From Aurantibrevibacter litoralis (GTDB lineage Bacteria > Bacteroidota > Bacteroidia > Flavobacteriales > Flavobacteriaceae), in assembly GCF_034651555.1 (NCBI RefSeq), contig NZ_JAYEEQ010000006.1, positions 124,001 through 188,000 on the forward strand: a DNA stretch of 64,000 nt, given 5' to 3'. A model generated the notes under the pieces. It was not told where the DNA came from. It was given only the letters and a program-made list of their open reading frames with translations, and ran no database searches. Positions 8,153-17,869 of this stretch are shown here, in pieces (positions within the stretch are counted from its first letter, which is position 1; the number at the start of each line of letters is the position of its first letter). The position numbers and the translations under genes are program-made.

Positions 8153-11100
8153 ATGAAACATATATATTTAGCTTTGACTGTAATTCTGTTTTCTCAAATG
8201 ATGAACGCCCAATCACCAAATGATTCCTATGAGGCACTTTGGAAAAAAGTCCAGCAACTGGAAAATGAAGCGCTGACCAAATCGGCTTTAACTGTTGTTG
8301 AAACTATTGGAGAAAAAGCAAAAAAGGAGAATAACTCAGCACAGATTGTAAAAGCACTTCTTTATACGTCCAAATACGCCCTAATACTGGAAGAAGATGC
8401 CCAATTGAAGATCGTTAAGGATTTTAAAAATCAAATTGCCAAAAGTAGTTTTCCTACTAAAAATATACTGGAAAGTTATCTAGCCAACCTGTATTGGCAG
8501 TATTTTCAGCAGAACCGCTATCAATTCTATAACCGTACCAATACAGAAAACAAGGTTGATAGTACCGACTTCAGAACTTGGGATTTGCTTACAATATTTA
8601 ATGAAATAGGACTTCATTTTGATAATTCCCTTCAAAATCCAGAGGGACTTCAGCAAGAAAAGATATCAAATTACAATGATGTTTTAATTCAACAGGATGG
8701 TTCGGAAATCTTAAGACCCTCCTTATTTGATCTTTTAGCGCATACCGCCCTAGATTTTTACAAATCCGGCGAAAATGCCATTACCCGTCCTGCCGATAAA
8801 TTTGAGATCGATAATCCGGAATATTTATGCGAGAACTTTCAATTTACCCAATTAAAATTTCAATCGAATGATACCACTTCCCAACAGCTAAAAGCTTTAC
8901 AACTCTATCAACGAATATTGGCATCTCACAAAGAAAATCCGGCGATGACTGCCTTTGTTGATGTTGATATTGCCCGATTAAAATATACCTATCAGCATGC
9001 TGTTTTTCCGGAGAAGGATCAGTTGTTTGTTCAAGTCTTGCAAAATTCAGCCGAGCAGTTCAAGAAAGATGCGCTAGGAGGATTATACCTGTATGAAGTT
9101 GCCGAAATCTATAATCAGTGGGCAGATCACTATCAGCCTAAAACGGATACCACACACCAATGGAAACGTAAAGAAGCCTTTGAATTGTGCGAACAAATTA
9201 TTACCAATTATCCAAAAAGCAGTGCCGCTGAAAAATCGAAGGCTTTACAGGCAAATATCTTGTATCGCAGCTTACACCTTACTTCGGAAAAACACATTCC
9301 CGTTGATGCTCCGTCCAGATTATTAGTAAACTACCGAAATAGGGATAGTTTACAATTTGCAGCCTATCAAATTTCGGAGAGCAATCGAAAAAAATTAGAT
9401 AAGTTATATCATGAACCGGAACAGCTTGCTTTTATAAAGAAATTAAAAGTTGTAAAACAATGGGAAACCGGTCTTAAAAATGAAGGCGACTACCAAACCC
9501 ATAGCACGGAAGTGATAGTCCCTAATTTAGAAAATGGAACCTATGTTATTTTTGCCACTCCTAAAGAAAAGGATGATTCTTCCTTTGCGTTTAGTACCAT
9601 ACAGGTTACCAATCTGGCGCTGGTACAAACCCAAAATCGGGACAACTACAGTTTTCAGCTTATTAATAGAAACAATGGGAAACCTATAGTCGGAGCAAGT
9701 TTGCAATTTACCTATCAAAAGAATTATGATAACCCTTTTTTGAACCAACGTTTTATAACCGATAAAGTGGGAAAGGTATCCATTCCTTTAACCAACGAGA
9801 ATTGGACCAATCTAAGCATTACTGCCCAATATAAAGATGAAACTGCCCATTTTGGAGAATACTACATCAACCAAAAATATAAGGAAAACAAGAAAGAAGA
9901 GATTTCGTACAAGAGCTTTTTATTTACCGACAGAAGTATTTATCGCCCCGGACAACCCTTGTATTTTAAAGGGATTTTGTTGGAAAATTTTAAAGACACA
10001 TCTGTAGTTGCATCCAATGAAGATGTTGTGGTAACCCTTTATGATACCAATGACCAAGAAGTATCTGAAATCGATGTAACAACCAATGATTTCGGGTCTT
10101 TTCAGGGAGAATTTATCCTCCCCAACTCGGGTTTAACCGGGGAGTATTATATAGAAGTTTATGGGGTTTCCGGTCTGGTTTCTGAGGACTATTATTTTTC
10201 AGTGGAAGAATACAAACGTCCCAGATTTGAAACAGGCTTTGAACCGGTCAAAGAAACCTATCAGGTGAATGACAGTATTACCGTAATCGGAAAAGCAACT
10301 GCCTATGCCGGCAGTGCCATTAGCGATGCAAAAGTAGTGTATACCGTAAAAAGGGTGGTCTATTTTCCTAGATGGTATTATTGGGGCAGAATGCCGTTTC
10401 AAGGCAATCCACAAGAAATAGCCCATGGTGAAACCACCTCTGATGCATCGGGTAATTACAACATTAGCTTTAAAGCGCTTCCGGACAATTCCAGTGCCAA
10501 AGAAAACCTTCCTGTGTTTACCTATGAAGTTACCGCAAATGTAACGGATATTAACGGAGAAACCCATAGCACTACCACAACAGTTCGTGTGGGCTACCAT
10601 GCGCTAACGTCTTCTATTTTAGCACCCGGTACAATAGATAAGGATAAAAGCCATAAAATTACAATGACCACCACTAACCTCAACGGGCAGTTTGCACCGG
10701 CAAAAGGAAGCCTTAAAATGTATAAATTACAAGGCCCGGAATTTGTGCTGCGTAAGCGCCTGTGGTCTGCACCCGACTATCCGCTGGGGACAGAAACGGA
10801 GTTTAAAGCGGTATTCCCGCATGATGCCTACGCCAACGAGGATAATGAACTGCATTGGGAAAAAGGTGCCTTAGTCTGGGAAACGGAATTCGATACCCAA
10901 AAATCTACTACGGTTGATTTGATCAATATCAAAAAATGGCTTTCCGGAAAATATTTAATTGAATTAGAAACCAAAGATAAATTTGGAAATCTGGTAACCG
11001 ATAAAACCATCACAACGCTGTATAGCGAGAAAGACGAACATCTAGCCGATAATCAGTTGTTTGATATAAAAAAGGATAAAGACGAATATAATATAGGCGA

Positions 11101-14100
11101 AAAAGTACAGTTAAAAATCAGTTCCAGCGCCAAAAATTTGAATGTTACCCTAACCGTTGAAAAGGACAAAAAAATTGTGGACACGCACATTGTGCAATTA
11201 AACAACAACAGCAGAACCATAACCCTACCCGTGACCGAAAAGGATTTGGGGGGATTTTCCATTAACTACAGTTTTTCTTTTTACAATGCATTTACTTCCG
11301 GTACCATGCCTGTGTCTGTTCCTTATCCCAAAACCGATTTGGAAATAGAGACGATTACCTTTCGGGATAAATTACAACCGGGAATTGAAGAGCGCTGGAC
11401 CTTCAACATAAAAGGTCCAAAAGGTGATAAAGTTGCTGCCGAATTACTCGCAAGCATGTACGATGCTTCTTTGGATGCCTTTAAAAGCCATTACTGGCGT
11501 TTTTCTCCTTTACATCAACCTTCCTACCATACGAATAGCTATAGTAATGCTAATACCAGTTTTGGCCTGGCGTATTTTAAGTATTACGAGGCTAAGAATC
11601 AAGGCTATAGTTACAAACCACAGCAGTATGATGTTTTTGATTGGTTTGGACTGTATTTTGGATCGTATGGAAATCGACTTTATCGGTCAAGAAATATGAT
11701 GGAAAAAAGTGAAGCTCCCAGTCCCCTTGGGGCTCCAATGGAAGATCGAATGGAACTAGAAGAAGTGGTTATAGAATCTTCCCTTGAAGGAAAGGCCGCC
11801 GGGGTACAAATAGAAAATGCCCAAACAGAACAACCCAAAACAGAGACCGATTTTAGCGAGGTACAAATTCGTACCAACTTACAGGAAACGGCTTTTTTCT
11901 TTCCACAATTGCGCACCAATGAAGAGGGAAATGTTTCCTTTAGTTTTACCACCCCGGAAGCGTTGACAAAATGGAAATTACAGCTTTTAGCACATACCAA
12001 AAATCTGGAGAGCACTATTAGAACCTTAGAAACCGTAACGCAAAAAGAGTTAATGGTAACCCCAAATGCACCCCGATTCTTAAGGGAAGGAGATGAAATT
12101 ACCTTTAGTAGCAAGCTTGCCAATCTTACTAATAAAAAACTAAACGGAACGGCAAAAATAGAATTGGTGAACGCACTTACTGGTCTGGACATTACTTCTC
12201 AACTCCTTGTTTCTTCTAATTCCCAAAAGGCTGAGCAGTCTTTTACATTAGATTCCTTAGGAAATACCCAAGTTTCCTGGCGATTTAAGGTTCCGGAAGG
12301 CATACAGGCTATTCAATATAAAGTGATGGCAAAAGCGGGCGACTTTAGTGATGGAGAGCAAAATGTGTTGCCTGTCCTCACCAACAGAATGCTGGTTACC
12401 GAAACCTTACCCATGTGGGTTAAGAGTAATGAGTCAAAAACCTTTGTATTGGACAAGTTAAAAGGGAATACCTCAACTACCTTAAAAAATCACAAGCTTA
12501 CTTTAGAGATTACTTCCAATCCGGCTTGGTATGCGGTACAGGCCCTTCCCTATTTGATGGAATACCCCTATGACTGTAACGAGCAAATTTTTTCCCGGTA
12601 CTATGCCAATTCTTTGGCAAGCCATATTGCCAATGCCAATCCTAGAATTCGAGAGGTTTTTGATCTTTGGGCAACTAGTGATGCTTTGTTGAGTACTCTG
12701 GAGAAAAATGAGGAATTAAAATCACTCCTCATTCAAGAAACCCCATGGTTGCGCGATGCACAGTCAGAAACGGAACAGAAAAAACGGATTGCCTTATTGT
12801 TCAACCTAAACAAAATGAACAATGAGCAAGCCATGGCTTTACACAAACTAAAGAACAATCAAATGTCCTCCGGTGCCTGGGCATGGTTTCATGGGGGACA
12901 GGCTAACAGATTTATTACTCAACATATCGTTTCCGGTTTGGGCCATTTAAGAAAACTGAATGTATCGGTAACTGACAAAGAAACCAACCTAATGATATCC
13001 AAAGCCATGACCTATTTGGATGCCGAATTTGTGGAAGAATACGAGCGGATGAAAAAGCAAACTAAAAACATTCAGGAAGACCACTTGAGCCAAACTCAAA
13101 TCCATTACCTCTACATGCGGAGTTTTTTCAAAGACATTCCTTCATCAAAAAAAGTAGAACAAATTAGTGCTTATTACCAAGGTCAGGCTCAAAAATATTG
13201 GACTAAAAAAGACCTGTACAGCAAAGGGTTGTTGGCCTTGGTATTGCATCGAATGGAAGACAAGACCAACAGCAACAAAATTCTTCAATCTTTAAAAGAA
13301 AACAGCATTACCTCTGACGAGTTGGGTATGTACTGGAAAGAAAACACGGCGTCATGGTACTGGTATCAAGCACCTATTGAAACGCAAGCGTTGCTAGTCG
13401 AGGCGTTTTCAGAAATACAGAACGATACCCAAACCGTGGATAACCTTAAGATGTGGTTATTAAAAAATAAACAGACCAGCCAATGGAAAACCACTAAAGC
13501 CACCACTGAAGCGGTTTATGCGTTGTTACTCCAAGGGAACAATTGGCTTTCGGTTACAGAGGCGGTTGATGTTCGTGTAGGTGACCAAAAAATAGACCCC
13601 TCAAAATTGGAAAATGTTAAGGTAGAAGCAGGCACAGGCTACTACAAAACGGCATGGAACAGTGCTGAAATACAACCCAAGATGGCAGAAGTACACCTTA
13701 GCAAAAAAGGCGAGGGAATTGCCTGGGGCGCCTTATACTGGCAGTATTTTGAGGATTTAGACAAAATTACTCCAGCGAAAACTCCTTTGAAGTTAAATAA
13801 GAAGCTGTTTTTAAAGAAAAATACAAAGCTGGGCGAACAGCTATCTGAAATTACACCAACAACGCATCTCAACGTGGGCGACTTGGTACGAATTCGTATA
13901 GAATTGAGAGCAGATCGCGCCATGGAATTTGTACATATGAAAGATATGCGCGCTTCCGGCTTAGAGCCAATTAATGTGCTATCCACCTACAAATGGCAAG
14001 ACGGTTTGGGGTATTATGAAAGCACCAAAGATGCCAGTACTAACTTTTTCTTTGATTACCTGCCTAAGGGTGTGTATGTTTTTGAATATGATGTACGGGT

Positions 14101-14209
14101 AAATAATGCCGGGGATTTTAGCAAGGGTATTACAACAATTCAAAGTATGTACGCCCCGGAATTTAGCAGTCATAGCGAAGGGGTTAGGCTACGTACAAGA
14201 ATGCCTTAA
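8153..14209 (+). CDS. Alpha-2-macroglobulin family protein with thioester motif
   Basis: A 2018-residue exported protein: signal peptide MKHIYLALTVILFSQMMNAQ, a helical N-terminal third, an MG2-type domain around residues 589-700 (RSIYRPGQPLYFKG), the A2M core around 1240-1275 (FFPQLRTNEEGN, TTPEALTKWKLQ), and a thioester signature CNEQ at 1475-1478, followed by the alpha-helical thioester domain (GAWAWFHGG). Bacterial A2Ms are thought to trap foreign proteases in the periplasm. Unusually, residues 1201-1220 contain LEEVVIESSLEGKAAGVQI, which resembles the plug segment of TonB-dependent receptors. The gene is on its own; a lipidation cysteine is not seen. The related penicillin-binding partner (PbpC) is not adjacent. 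Confidence 0.9.
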   Translation: MKHIYLALTVILFSQMMNAQSPNDSYEALWKKVQQLENEALTKSALTVVETIGEKAKKENNSAQIVKALLYTSKYALILEEDAQLKIVKDFKNQIAKSSFPTKNILESYLANLYWQYFQQNRYQFYNRTNTENKVDSTDFRTWDLLTIFNEIGLHFDNSLQNPEGLQQEKISNYNDVLIQQDGSEILRPSLFDLLAHTALDFYKSGENAITRPADKFEIDNPEYLCENFQFTQLKFQSNDTTSQQLKALQLYQRILASHKENPAMTAFVDVDIARLKYTYQHAVFPEKDQLFVQVLQNSAEQFKKDALGGLYLYEVAEIYNQWADHYQPKTDTTHQWKRKEAFELCEQIITNYPKSSAAEKSKALQANILYRSLHLTSEKHIPVDAPSRLLVNYRNRDSLQFAAYQISESNRKKLDKLYHEPEQLAFIKKLKVVKQWETGLKNEGDYQTHSTEVIVPNLENGTYVIFATPKEKDDSSFAFSTIQVTNLALVQTQNRDNYSFQLINRNNGKPIVGASLQFTYQKNYDNPFLNQRFITDKVGKVSIPLTNENWTNLSITAQYKDETAHFGEYYINQKYKENKKEEISYKSFLFTDRSIYRPGQPLYFKGILLENFKDTSVVASNEDVVVTLYDTNDQEVSEIDVTTNDFGSFQGEFILPNSGLTGEYYIEVYGVSGLVSEDYYFSVEEYKRPRFETGFEPVKETYQVNDSITVIGKATAYAGSAISDAKVVYTVKRVVYFPRWYYWGRMPFQGNPQEIAHGETTSDASGNYNISFKALPDNSSAKENLPVFTYEVTANVTDINGETHSTTTTVRVGYHALTSSILAPGTIDKDKSHKITMTTTNLNGQFAPAKGSLKMYKLQGPEFVLRKRLWSAPDYPLGTETEFKAVFPHDAYANEDNELHWEKGALVWETEFDTQKSTTVDLINIKKWLSGKYLIELETKDKFGNLVTDKTITTLYSEKDEHLADNQLFDIKKDKDEYNIGEKVQLKISSSAKNLNVTLTVEKDKKIVDTHIVQLNNNSRTITLPVTEKDLGGFSINYSFSFYNAFTSGTMPVSVPYPKTDLEIETITFRDKLQPGIEERWTFNIKGPKGDKVAAELLASMYDASLDAFKSHYWRFSPLHQPSYHTNSYSNANTSFGLAYFKYYEAKNQGYSYKPQQYDVFDWFGLYFGSYGNRLYRSRNMMEKSEAPSPLGAPMEDRMELEEVVIESSLEGKAAGVQIENAQTEQPKTETDFSEVQIRTNLQETAFFFPQLRTNEEGNVSFSFTTPEALTKWKLQLLAHTKNLESTIRTLETVTQKELMVTPNAPRFLREGDEITFSSKLANLTNKKLNGTAKIELVNALTGLDITSQLLVSSNSQKAEQSFTLDSLGNTQVSWRFKVPEGIQAIQYKVMAKAGDFSDGEQNVLPVLTNRMLVTETLPMWVKSNESKTFVLDKLKGNTSTTLKNHKLTLEITSNPAWYAVQALPYLMEYPYDCNEQIFSRYYANSLASHIANANPRIREVFDLWATSDALLSTLEKNEELKSLLIQETPWLRDAQSETEQKKRIALLFNLNKMNNEQAMALHKLKNNQMSSGAWAWFHGGQANRFITQHIVSGLGHLRKLNVSVTDKETNLMISKAMTYLDAEFVEEYERMKKQTKNIQEDHLSQTQIHYLYMRSFFKDIPSSKKVEQISAYYQGQAQKYWTKKDLYSKGLLALVLHRMEDKTNSNKILQSLKENSITSDELGMYWKENTASWYWYQAPIETQALLVEAFSEIQNDTQTVDNLKMWLLKNKQTSQWKTTKATTEAVYALLLQGNNWLSVTEAVDVRVGDQKIDPSKLENVKVEAGTGYYKTAWNSAEIQPKMAEVHLSKKGEGIAWGALYWQYFEDLDKITPAKTPLKLNKKLFLKKNTKLGEQLSEITPTTHLNVGDLVRIRIELRADRAMEFVHMKDMRASGLEPINVLSTYKWQDGLGYYESTKDASTNFFFDYLPKGVYVFEYDVRVNNAGDFSKGITTIQSMYAPEFSSHSEGVRLRTRMP

Positions 14210-14337
14210 GTGTTTTTATAATTATGATTTTCAATAGGTTAAAATTGACACGAAAAGCCAACTTATTGCGTAATTCTTAATTTTGTATTCATTTTTTTTA
14301 TAATTTAACAGTCCTAAAACCTAAAAAATAAATCCTT

Positions 14338-14712
14338 ATGAATGCAAAAATTTTTCTTGTCCTTCGAATTGTCTTTGGACTTTTCCTATTAATCTTTGGA
14401 GCCAACAAGTTTTTACAATTTATGCCTATGGGCGAAATGTCTGAAAGTGCAGGAGCCTATTTTGGTGCCCTGATGAGTGCGAAAGTACTGCCACTTGTGG
14501 CTATTATCGAAATTTTAGCAGGCTTGGCATTGCTTTTAAACAAATACGCACCTTTAATGCTGCTAATTTTGGCTAGTGTTTCTGTAAATGCCGTGTTGTT
14601 TCATGCCACTTTAGCCCCTGAAGGCATTGCACCTGCGGCTCTCTTACTCATTTTAAACATCGTGTTGTTATATCACTATAAAGATCGGTACAAAGATATT
14701 CTGAAAGCGTAA
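14338..14712 (+). CDS. DoxX family membrane protein
   Basis: A 124-residue protein with four hydrophobic segments (about 4-21, 43-66, 72-90 and 97-115). The start (FLVLRIVFGLFLLIFGANKF) and the EILAGLALL segment are typical of DoxX-like inner-membrane proteins. The family is linked to quinone or sulfur redox chemistry in some species, but the role here is unknown. A promoter box TAATTTTG lies at 14278-14285, 52 bases before the ATG, and a hairpin terminator follows, so the gene looks monocistronic. Confidence 0.85.
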   Translation: MNAKIFLVLRIVFGLFLLIFGANKFLQFMPMGEMSESAGAYFGALMSAKVLPLVAIIEILAGLALLLNKYAPLMLLILASVSVNAVLFHATLAPEGIAPAALLLILNIVLLYHYKDRYKDILKA

Positions 14713-14734
14713 TAATTGCTGATATTCACAAAAG

Positions 14735-14766
14735 AAAACACTCAAAATAACTTGGGTGTTTTTTTA
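14735..14766 (+). terminator. Rho-independent terminator after the DoxX gene
   Basis: AACACTCAA (14737-14745) pairs with TTGGGTGTT (14752-14760) through one G-T wobble, with a six-base loop and a run of T at 14759-14765. It sits 24 bp after the DoxX stop codon. Confidence 0.8.
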
Positions 14767-14798
14767 TGCTCCTGAGGGAGAAGTTGCGGTAAATTCAT

Positions 14799-15320
14799 TT
14801 ATCTTTTGGGCGGATACTTGGTAAAAACCTTATTCGCAATCTCTCTAAGACGCTGTTCTCTTGCAATGGGCGAAAGTCCATCTTTATACCCACTTTGACT
14901 TACTCCCTGCCAAAAAAGTACATTTTTTTGACTGTCAATAAAATCAAACTGAAGTTCCAACTCCACATTGGGTTGCCCTACAGGTATGCCTATGGAAACA
15001 CCGCCACCTACCCTTCTACCGGTACCACCAAGACCTACACCCAAGGCATTATTTCGTTGTCCTTGGTATGATCTGCTTTGGATATTTATTAAAAAATCAG
15101 GTTCTTCGGCAAGGAGGATGCCTTTGGCTGCCATGTTAGCATCAACGGCATCTAACAAGCGTTTCGCATCCAAATCGCTAAGCCCGGTAACCATATTAGG
15201 AAAATAATTATAGGTGGTATAATTATTAAAACTAGTGTTTTTGTCGTAGTCGTAATTTACTTTTATACCCGCACAGGACGAAACTATAAAGGTAAACAAC
15301 AACAATAATGTCTTTTTCAT
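14799..15320 (-). CDS. DUF4136 domain lipoprotein
   Basis: A 173-residue lipoprotein with a lipobox ending IVSSC at residue 16. The mature part carries the DUF4136 pattern: an early D-Y-D-x-x-x-x-F-x-x-Y-x-T-Y segment, a glycine-rich middle (GVGLGGTGRRVGGGVSIG), then a beta-rich block (LQFDFIDSQKNVLFWQG) and the closing basic helix. DUF4136 proteins are envelope lipoproteins of unknown function. Single leftward unit. Confidence 0.85.
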   Translation of the reverse strand: MKKTLLLLFTFIVSSCAGIKVNYDYDKNTSFNNYTTYNYFPNMVTGLSDLDAKRLLDAVDANMAAKGILLAEEPDFLINIQSRSYQGQRNNALGVGLGGTGRRVGGGVSIGIPVGQPNVELELQFDFIDSQKNVLFWQGVSQSGYKDGLSPIAREQRLREIANKVFTKYPPKR

Positions 15321-15493
15321 CTTTAAAAATATTTACAAACCATTAATCCATTGGTTTTATCCCTGCCCTAAGTTTTTTGAATAGTCAGGTTTTGACCCTT
15401 TTTCATTATACCTCCCATGGGTTTTCGTGGACTAAATTTTACCTAAATTACGTAAAAAAGCAATCCTCATGAACAAAATCAACATATATTCGT

Positions 15494-16495
15494 TCAACCG
15501 TTTAAAGAATGCCAAAGGATATCTTTTAATTCCTGAAGTCCTTTTTGGGCTACAGACGAAATAAACAAATACGGTATATCCCTTAAATTGGCATCTAACT
15601 CCAGCTTCATTTCGGCTTGCAGTTCGTCATCGAGCATATCGCTTTTAGAGATAGCTAGCAGCCTTTCTTTATCTAGCAGTTCCGGGTTATAGCGACGGAG
15701 TTCATCCAGCAATATATCATATTCCTTACCGATATCTTTACTGTCTGCCGGAATTAAAAATAAGAGTACCGAATTTCGTTCTATATGCCGTAAAAAATAA
15801 TGTCCCAGCCCTTTACCTTCGGCGGCACCCTCAATAATTCCGGGGATATCGGCCATAACAAAACTTTGAAAATCGCGATATTGCACAATGCCCAAATTAG
15901 GTTTTAGGGTAGTAAATTCATAATCGGCTATTTTGGGTTTTGCCGAAGTAAGCACGGAAAGCAAGGTTGATTTTCCGGCATTCGGAAAACCTACCAGTCC
16001 TACATCGGCCAACACTTTTAACTCCAAAATAAGTTCCCGTTCCTCTCCCGGAATGCCGGGTTGGGCATACCGTGGGGTTTGATTGGTAGCGGTTCTAAAA
16101 TGCCAATTGCCGCGACCGCCCATGCCGCCTTTTAAAATGATTTCTTCTTGTCCGTCTTCCGTAATTTCCAAAAGCACTTCTTGAGTCTCCGCGTCTTTTA
16201 CCGTAGTACCTAAGGGAACTTCTACAAACACATCGGCACCATCGGCACCGGTACTTCGGCTTGCACTACCATGTTCCCCATGCCCTGCATCAAAATGCCT
16301 TTTAAACTTAAACCCCAATAAAGTCCACAGATTTTTGTTGCCTTTAATAATAATATGGCCGCCGCGACCTCCATCGCCACCATCGGGACCTCCTTTGGAA
16401 ATAAATTTTTCGCGATGCAAGTGCATAGAGCCTTTACCACCGTTGCCAGATGCCATTTTTATTTTTACATAATCTACAAAATTGCCCTCTGTCAT
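15494..16495 (-). CDS. obg: Obg/CgtA GTPase
   Basis: A 333-residue Obg GTPase. The glycine-rich Obg domain fills residues 1-158 (GNGGKGSMHLHREKF, GGDGGRGG), followed by the G domain with G1 GFPNAGKST, the switch II DIPGIIEGA and G4 SKSD. The C-terminal OCT domain is absent, as is usual in flavobacteria. Obg binds the 50S ribosome and acts in ribosome assembly and stress response. Downstream of the HPRT-Adk gene on the same strand with 136 bp between; co-transcription is possible. Confidence 0.95.
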   Translation of the reverse strand: MTEGNFVDYVKIKMASGNGGKGSMHLHREKFISKGGPDGGDGGRGGHIIIKGNKNLWTLLGFKFKRHFDAGHGEHGSASRSTGADGADVFVEVPLGTTVKDAETQEVLLEITEDGQEEIILKGGMGGRGNWHFRTATNQTPRYAQPGIPGEERELILELKVLADVGLVGFPNAGKSTLLSVLTSAKPKIADYEFTTLKPNLGIVQYRDFQSFVMADIPGIIEGAAEGKGLGHYFLRHIERNSVLLFLIPADSKDIGKEYDILLDELRRYNPELLDKERLLAISKSDMLDDELQAEMKLELDANLRDIPYLFISSVAQKGLQELKDILWHSLNG

Positions 16496-16631
16496 TTGTC
16501 TATATCCCTAAGTTTATCCGATGAACGATTAGAATCTTGAAGATCGCCTACTAGACTGTGGTAACCCAACGGCTCCTACTTTCACCTCTGTATGACTACC
16601 ATGGAAACAGCTATGGGTGTAGCCAATAGCC

Positions 16632-17738
16632 TTATAATCCTCCTATTACCTTTTCTAAGCGCTGCGTTATTTCTTCGATGGCACCAATACCATTCACTCT
16701 GTAGAATTTCCCCTGATTTTCGTAATACGCTGCTAAAGGTGCCGTTTTTTGATTGTACTCCTCAAATCGATTTTTAATTTTTTCTTCATCGGCGTCATCG
16801 CTACGGCCACTTACCTTACCACGTTCTAAAAGTCGCGCTATTAATACCGCATCTTCAGCTTCTAGCGCTATTGTGCCATGTATTTTCATATCCTTAGACT
16901 CTAATAGGTTATCCAAAGCCTCTGCCTGTGCAGTGGTCCTTGGAAATCCATCAAAAATGAACCCATTAGCTTCGGGATTCTTCTCTACTTCATCTCGCAA
17001 CATTTTTATTGTAACCTCATCGGGGACTAAATCTCCTTTGTCAATATACGATTTTGCAAGTTTCCCTAAATCGGTATCATTAGAAATATTATACCGAAAT
17101 ACATCGCCGGTAGAAATGTGTTTTAAATTGTACTTTTCCTTTAAAAAAGTTGCCTGCGTTCCTTTTCCGGCACCCGGTTTTCCGAACAAAACAAGATTGA
17201 TCATATTCTTTTGGTTTAGTTGGTACACTTCTTTTAAATTTCTTCCTAACTCTTTGTAATCCAATCCATAGCCTACAATGAACTTATCGGGGATTTCCAT
17301 GCCATAATAGGCTATAGGATACTCTCCGGTGTAGACACTAGACTTATAAAACAAAGGTGCAATTTTAAATTCTTTAACATTCGTTTGCGAGAACAAATGA
17401 ACCAGTTCCTTTACCGTGCGGCCGGTATCAATAATATCCTCTAAAATAATGACACTTTTCCCTTCTATATTTTCAGGAACGTCTAAAAGGGTTTTTACAA
17501 TTCCCGTAGAAGTTAGGCCATGATACGAGCTCAATTTTACAAAGGATACCTCACATGGATGGGGGTAAGCCTTAAGGAAATCGGAAACGAACATAAATGA
17601 ACCGTTGAGCACGCCCACAAAAAGCGGAATCTCGTTTTTATAATCGTCAGCGATCGCTTCTGCCATTTTTTTTATGGCCGATGAAATTTCCGTTTCACTG
17701 ATATAGGGCTCAAAATATTTGTCGTAAAGTTGTATCAC
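16632..17738 (-). CDS. adk: Hypoxanthine phosphoribosyltransferase - adenylate kinase fusion
   Basis: One 368-residue frame joins two purine enzymes. Residues 1-176 are an HPRT with the PRPP-binding loop VIILEDIIDTGRT (97-108), converting hypoxanthine or guanine plus PRPP to IMP or GMP. Residues 179-368 are an adenylate kinase with P-loop GKPGAGKGT (186-194), the FDGFPRT motif and a short LID (SGRSDDADEE) without zinc cysteines. Met179 (codon at 17204-17202) looks like the former adk start and could still be used. The fused form is known to me from other flavobacteria. It diverges from purK, another purine gene. Part of a heptamer repeat overlaps the stop codon. Confidence 0.93.
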   Translation of the reverse strand: MIQLYDKYFEPYISETEISSAIKKMAEAIADDYKNEIPLFVGVLNGSFMFVSDFLKAYPHPCEVSFVKLSSYHGLTSTGIVKTLLDVPENIEGKSVIILEDIIDTGRTVKELVHLFSQTNVKEFKIAPLFYKSSVYTGEYPIAYYGMEIPDKFIVGYGLDYKELGRNLKEVYQLNQKNMINLVLFGKPGAGKGTQATFLKEKYNLKHISTGDVFRYNISNDTDLGKLAKSYIDKGDLVPDEVTIKMLRDEVEKNPEANGFIFDGFPRTTAQAEALDNLLESKDMKIHGTIALEAEDAVLIARLLERGKVSGRSDDADEEKIKNRFEEYNQKTAPLAAYYENQGKFYRVNGIGAIEEITQRLEKVIGGL

Positions 17739-17869
17739 CTTAAAAAATTTTGGGTTGCCAAAGATACCATTTTGATTTCTCTTTTTTTAGTGAACGCAAA
17801 GGGTTTCTCAGATTTAACCGTATTTTTGTGAACGTTAACCCAAAAGAGCAATAATTTACTAACGATTTC

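Noticed and set aside
10199..10600. 133-residue minus-strand frame inside the A2M gene
   Set aside because: Antisense to conserved A2M coding sequence; no signal, motif or promoter.
11680..12192. 170-residue minus-strand frame inside the A2M gene
   Set aside because: Serine/phenylalanine-rich shadow of the conserved A2M core on the other strand.
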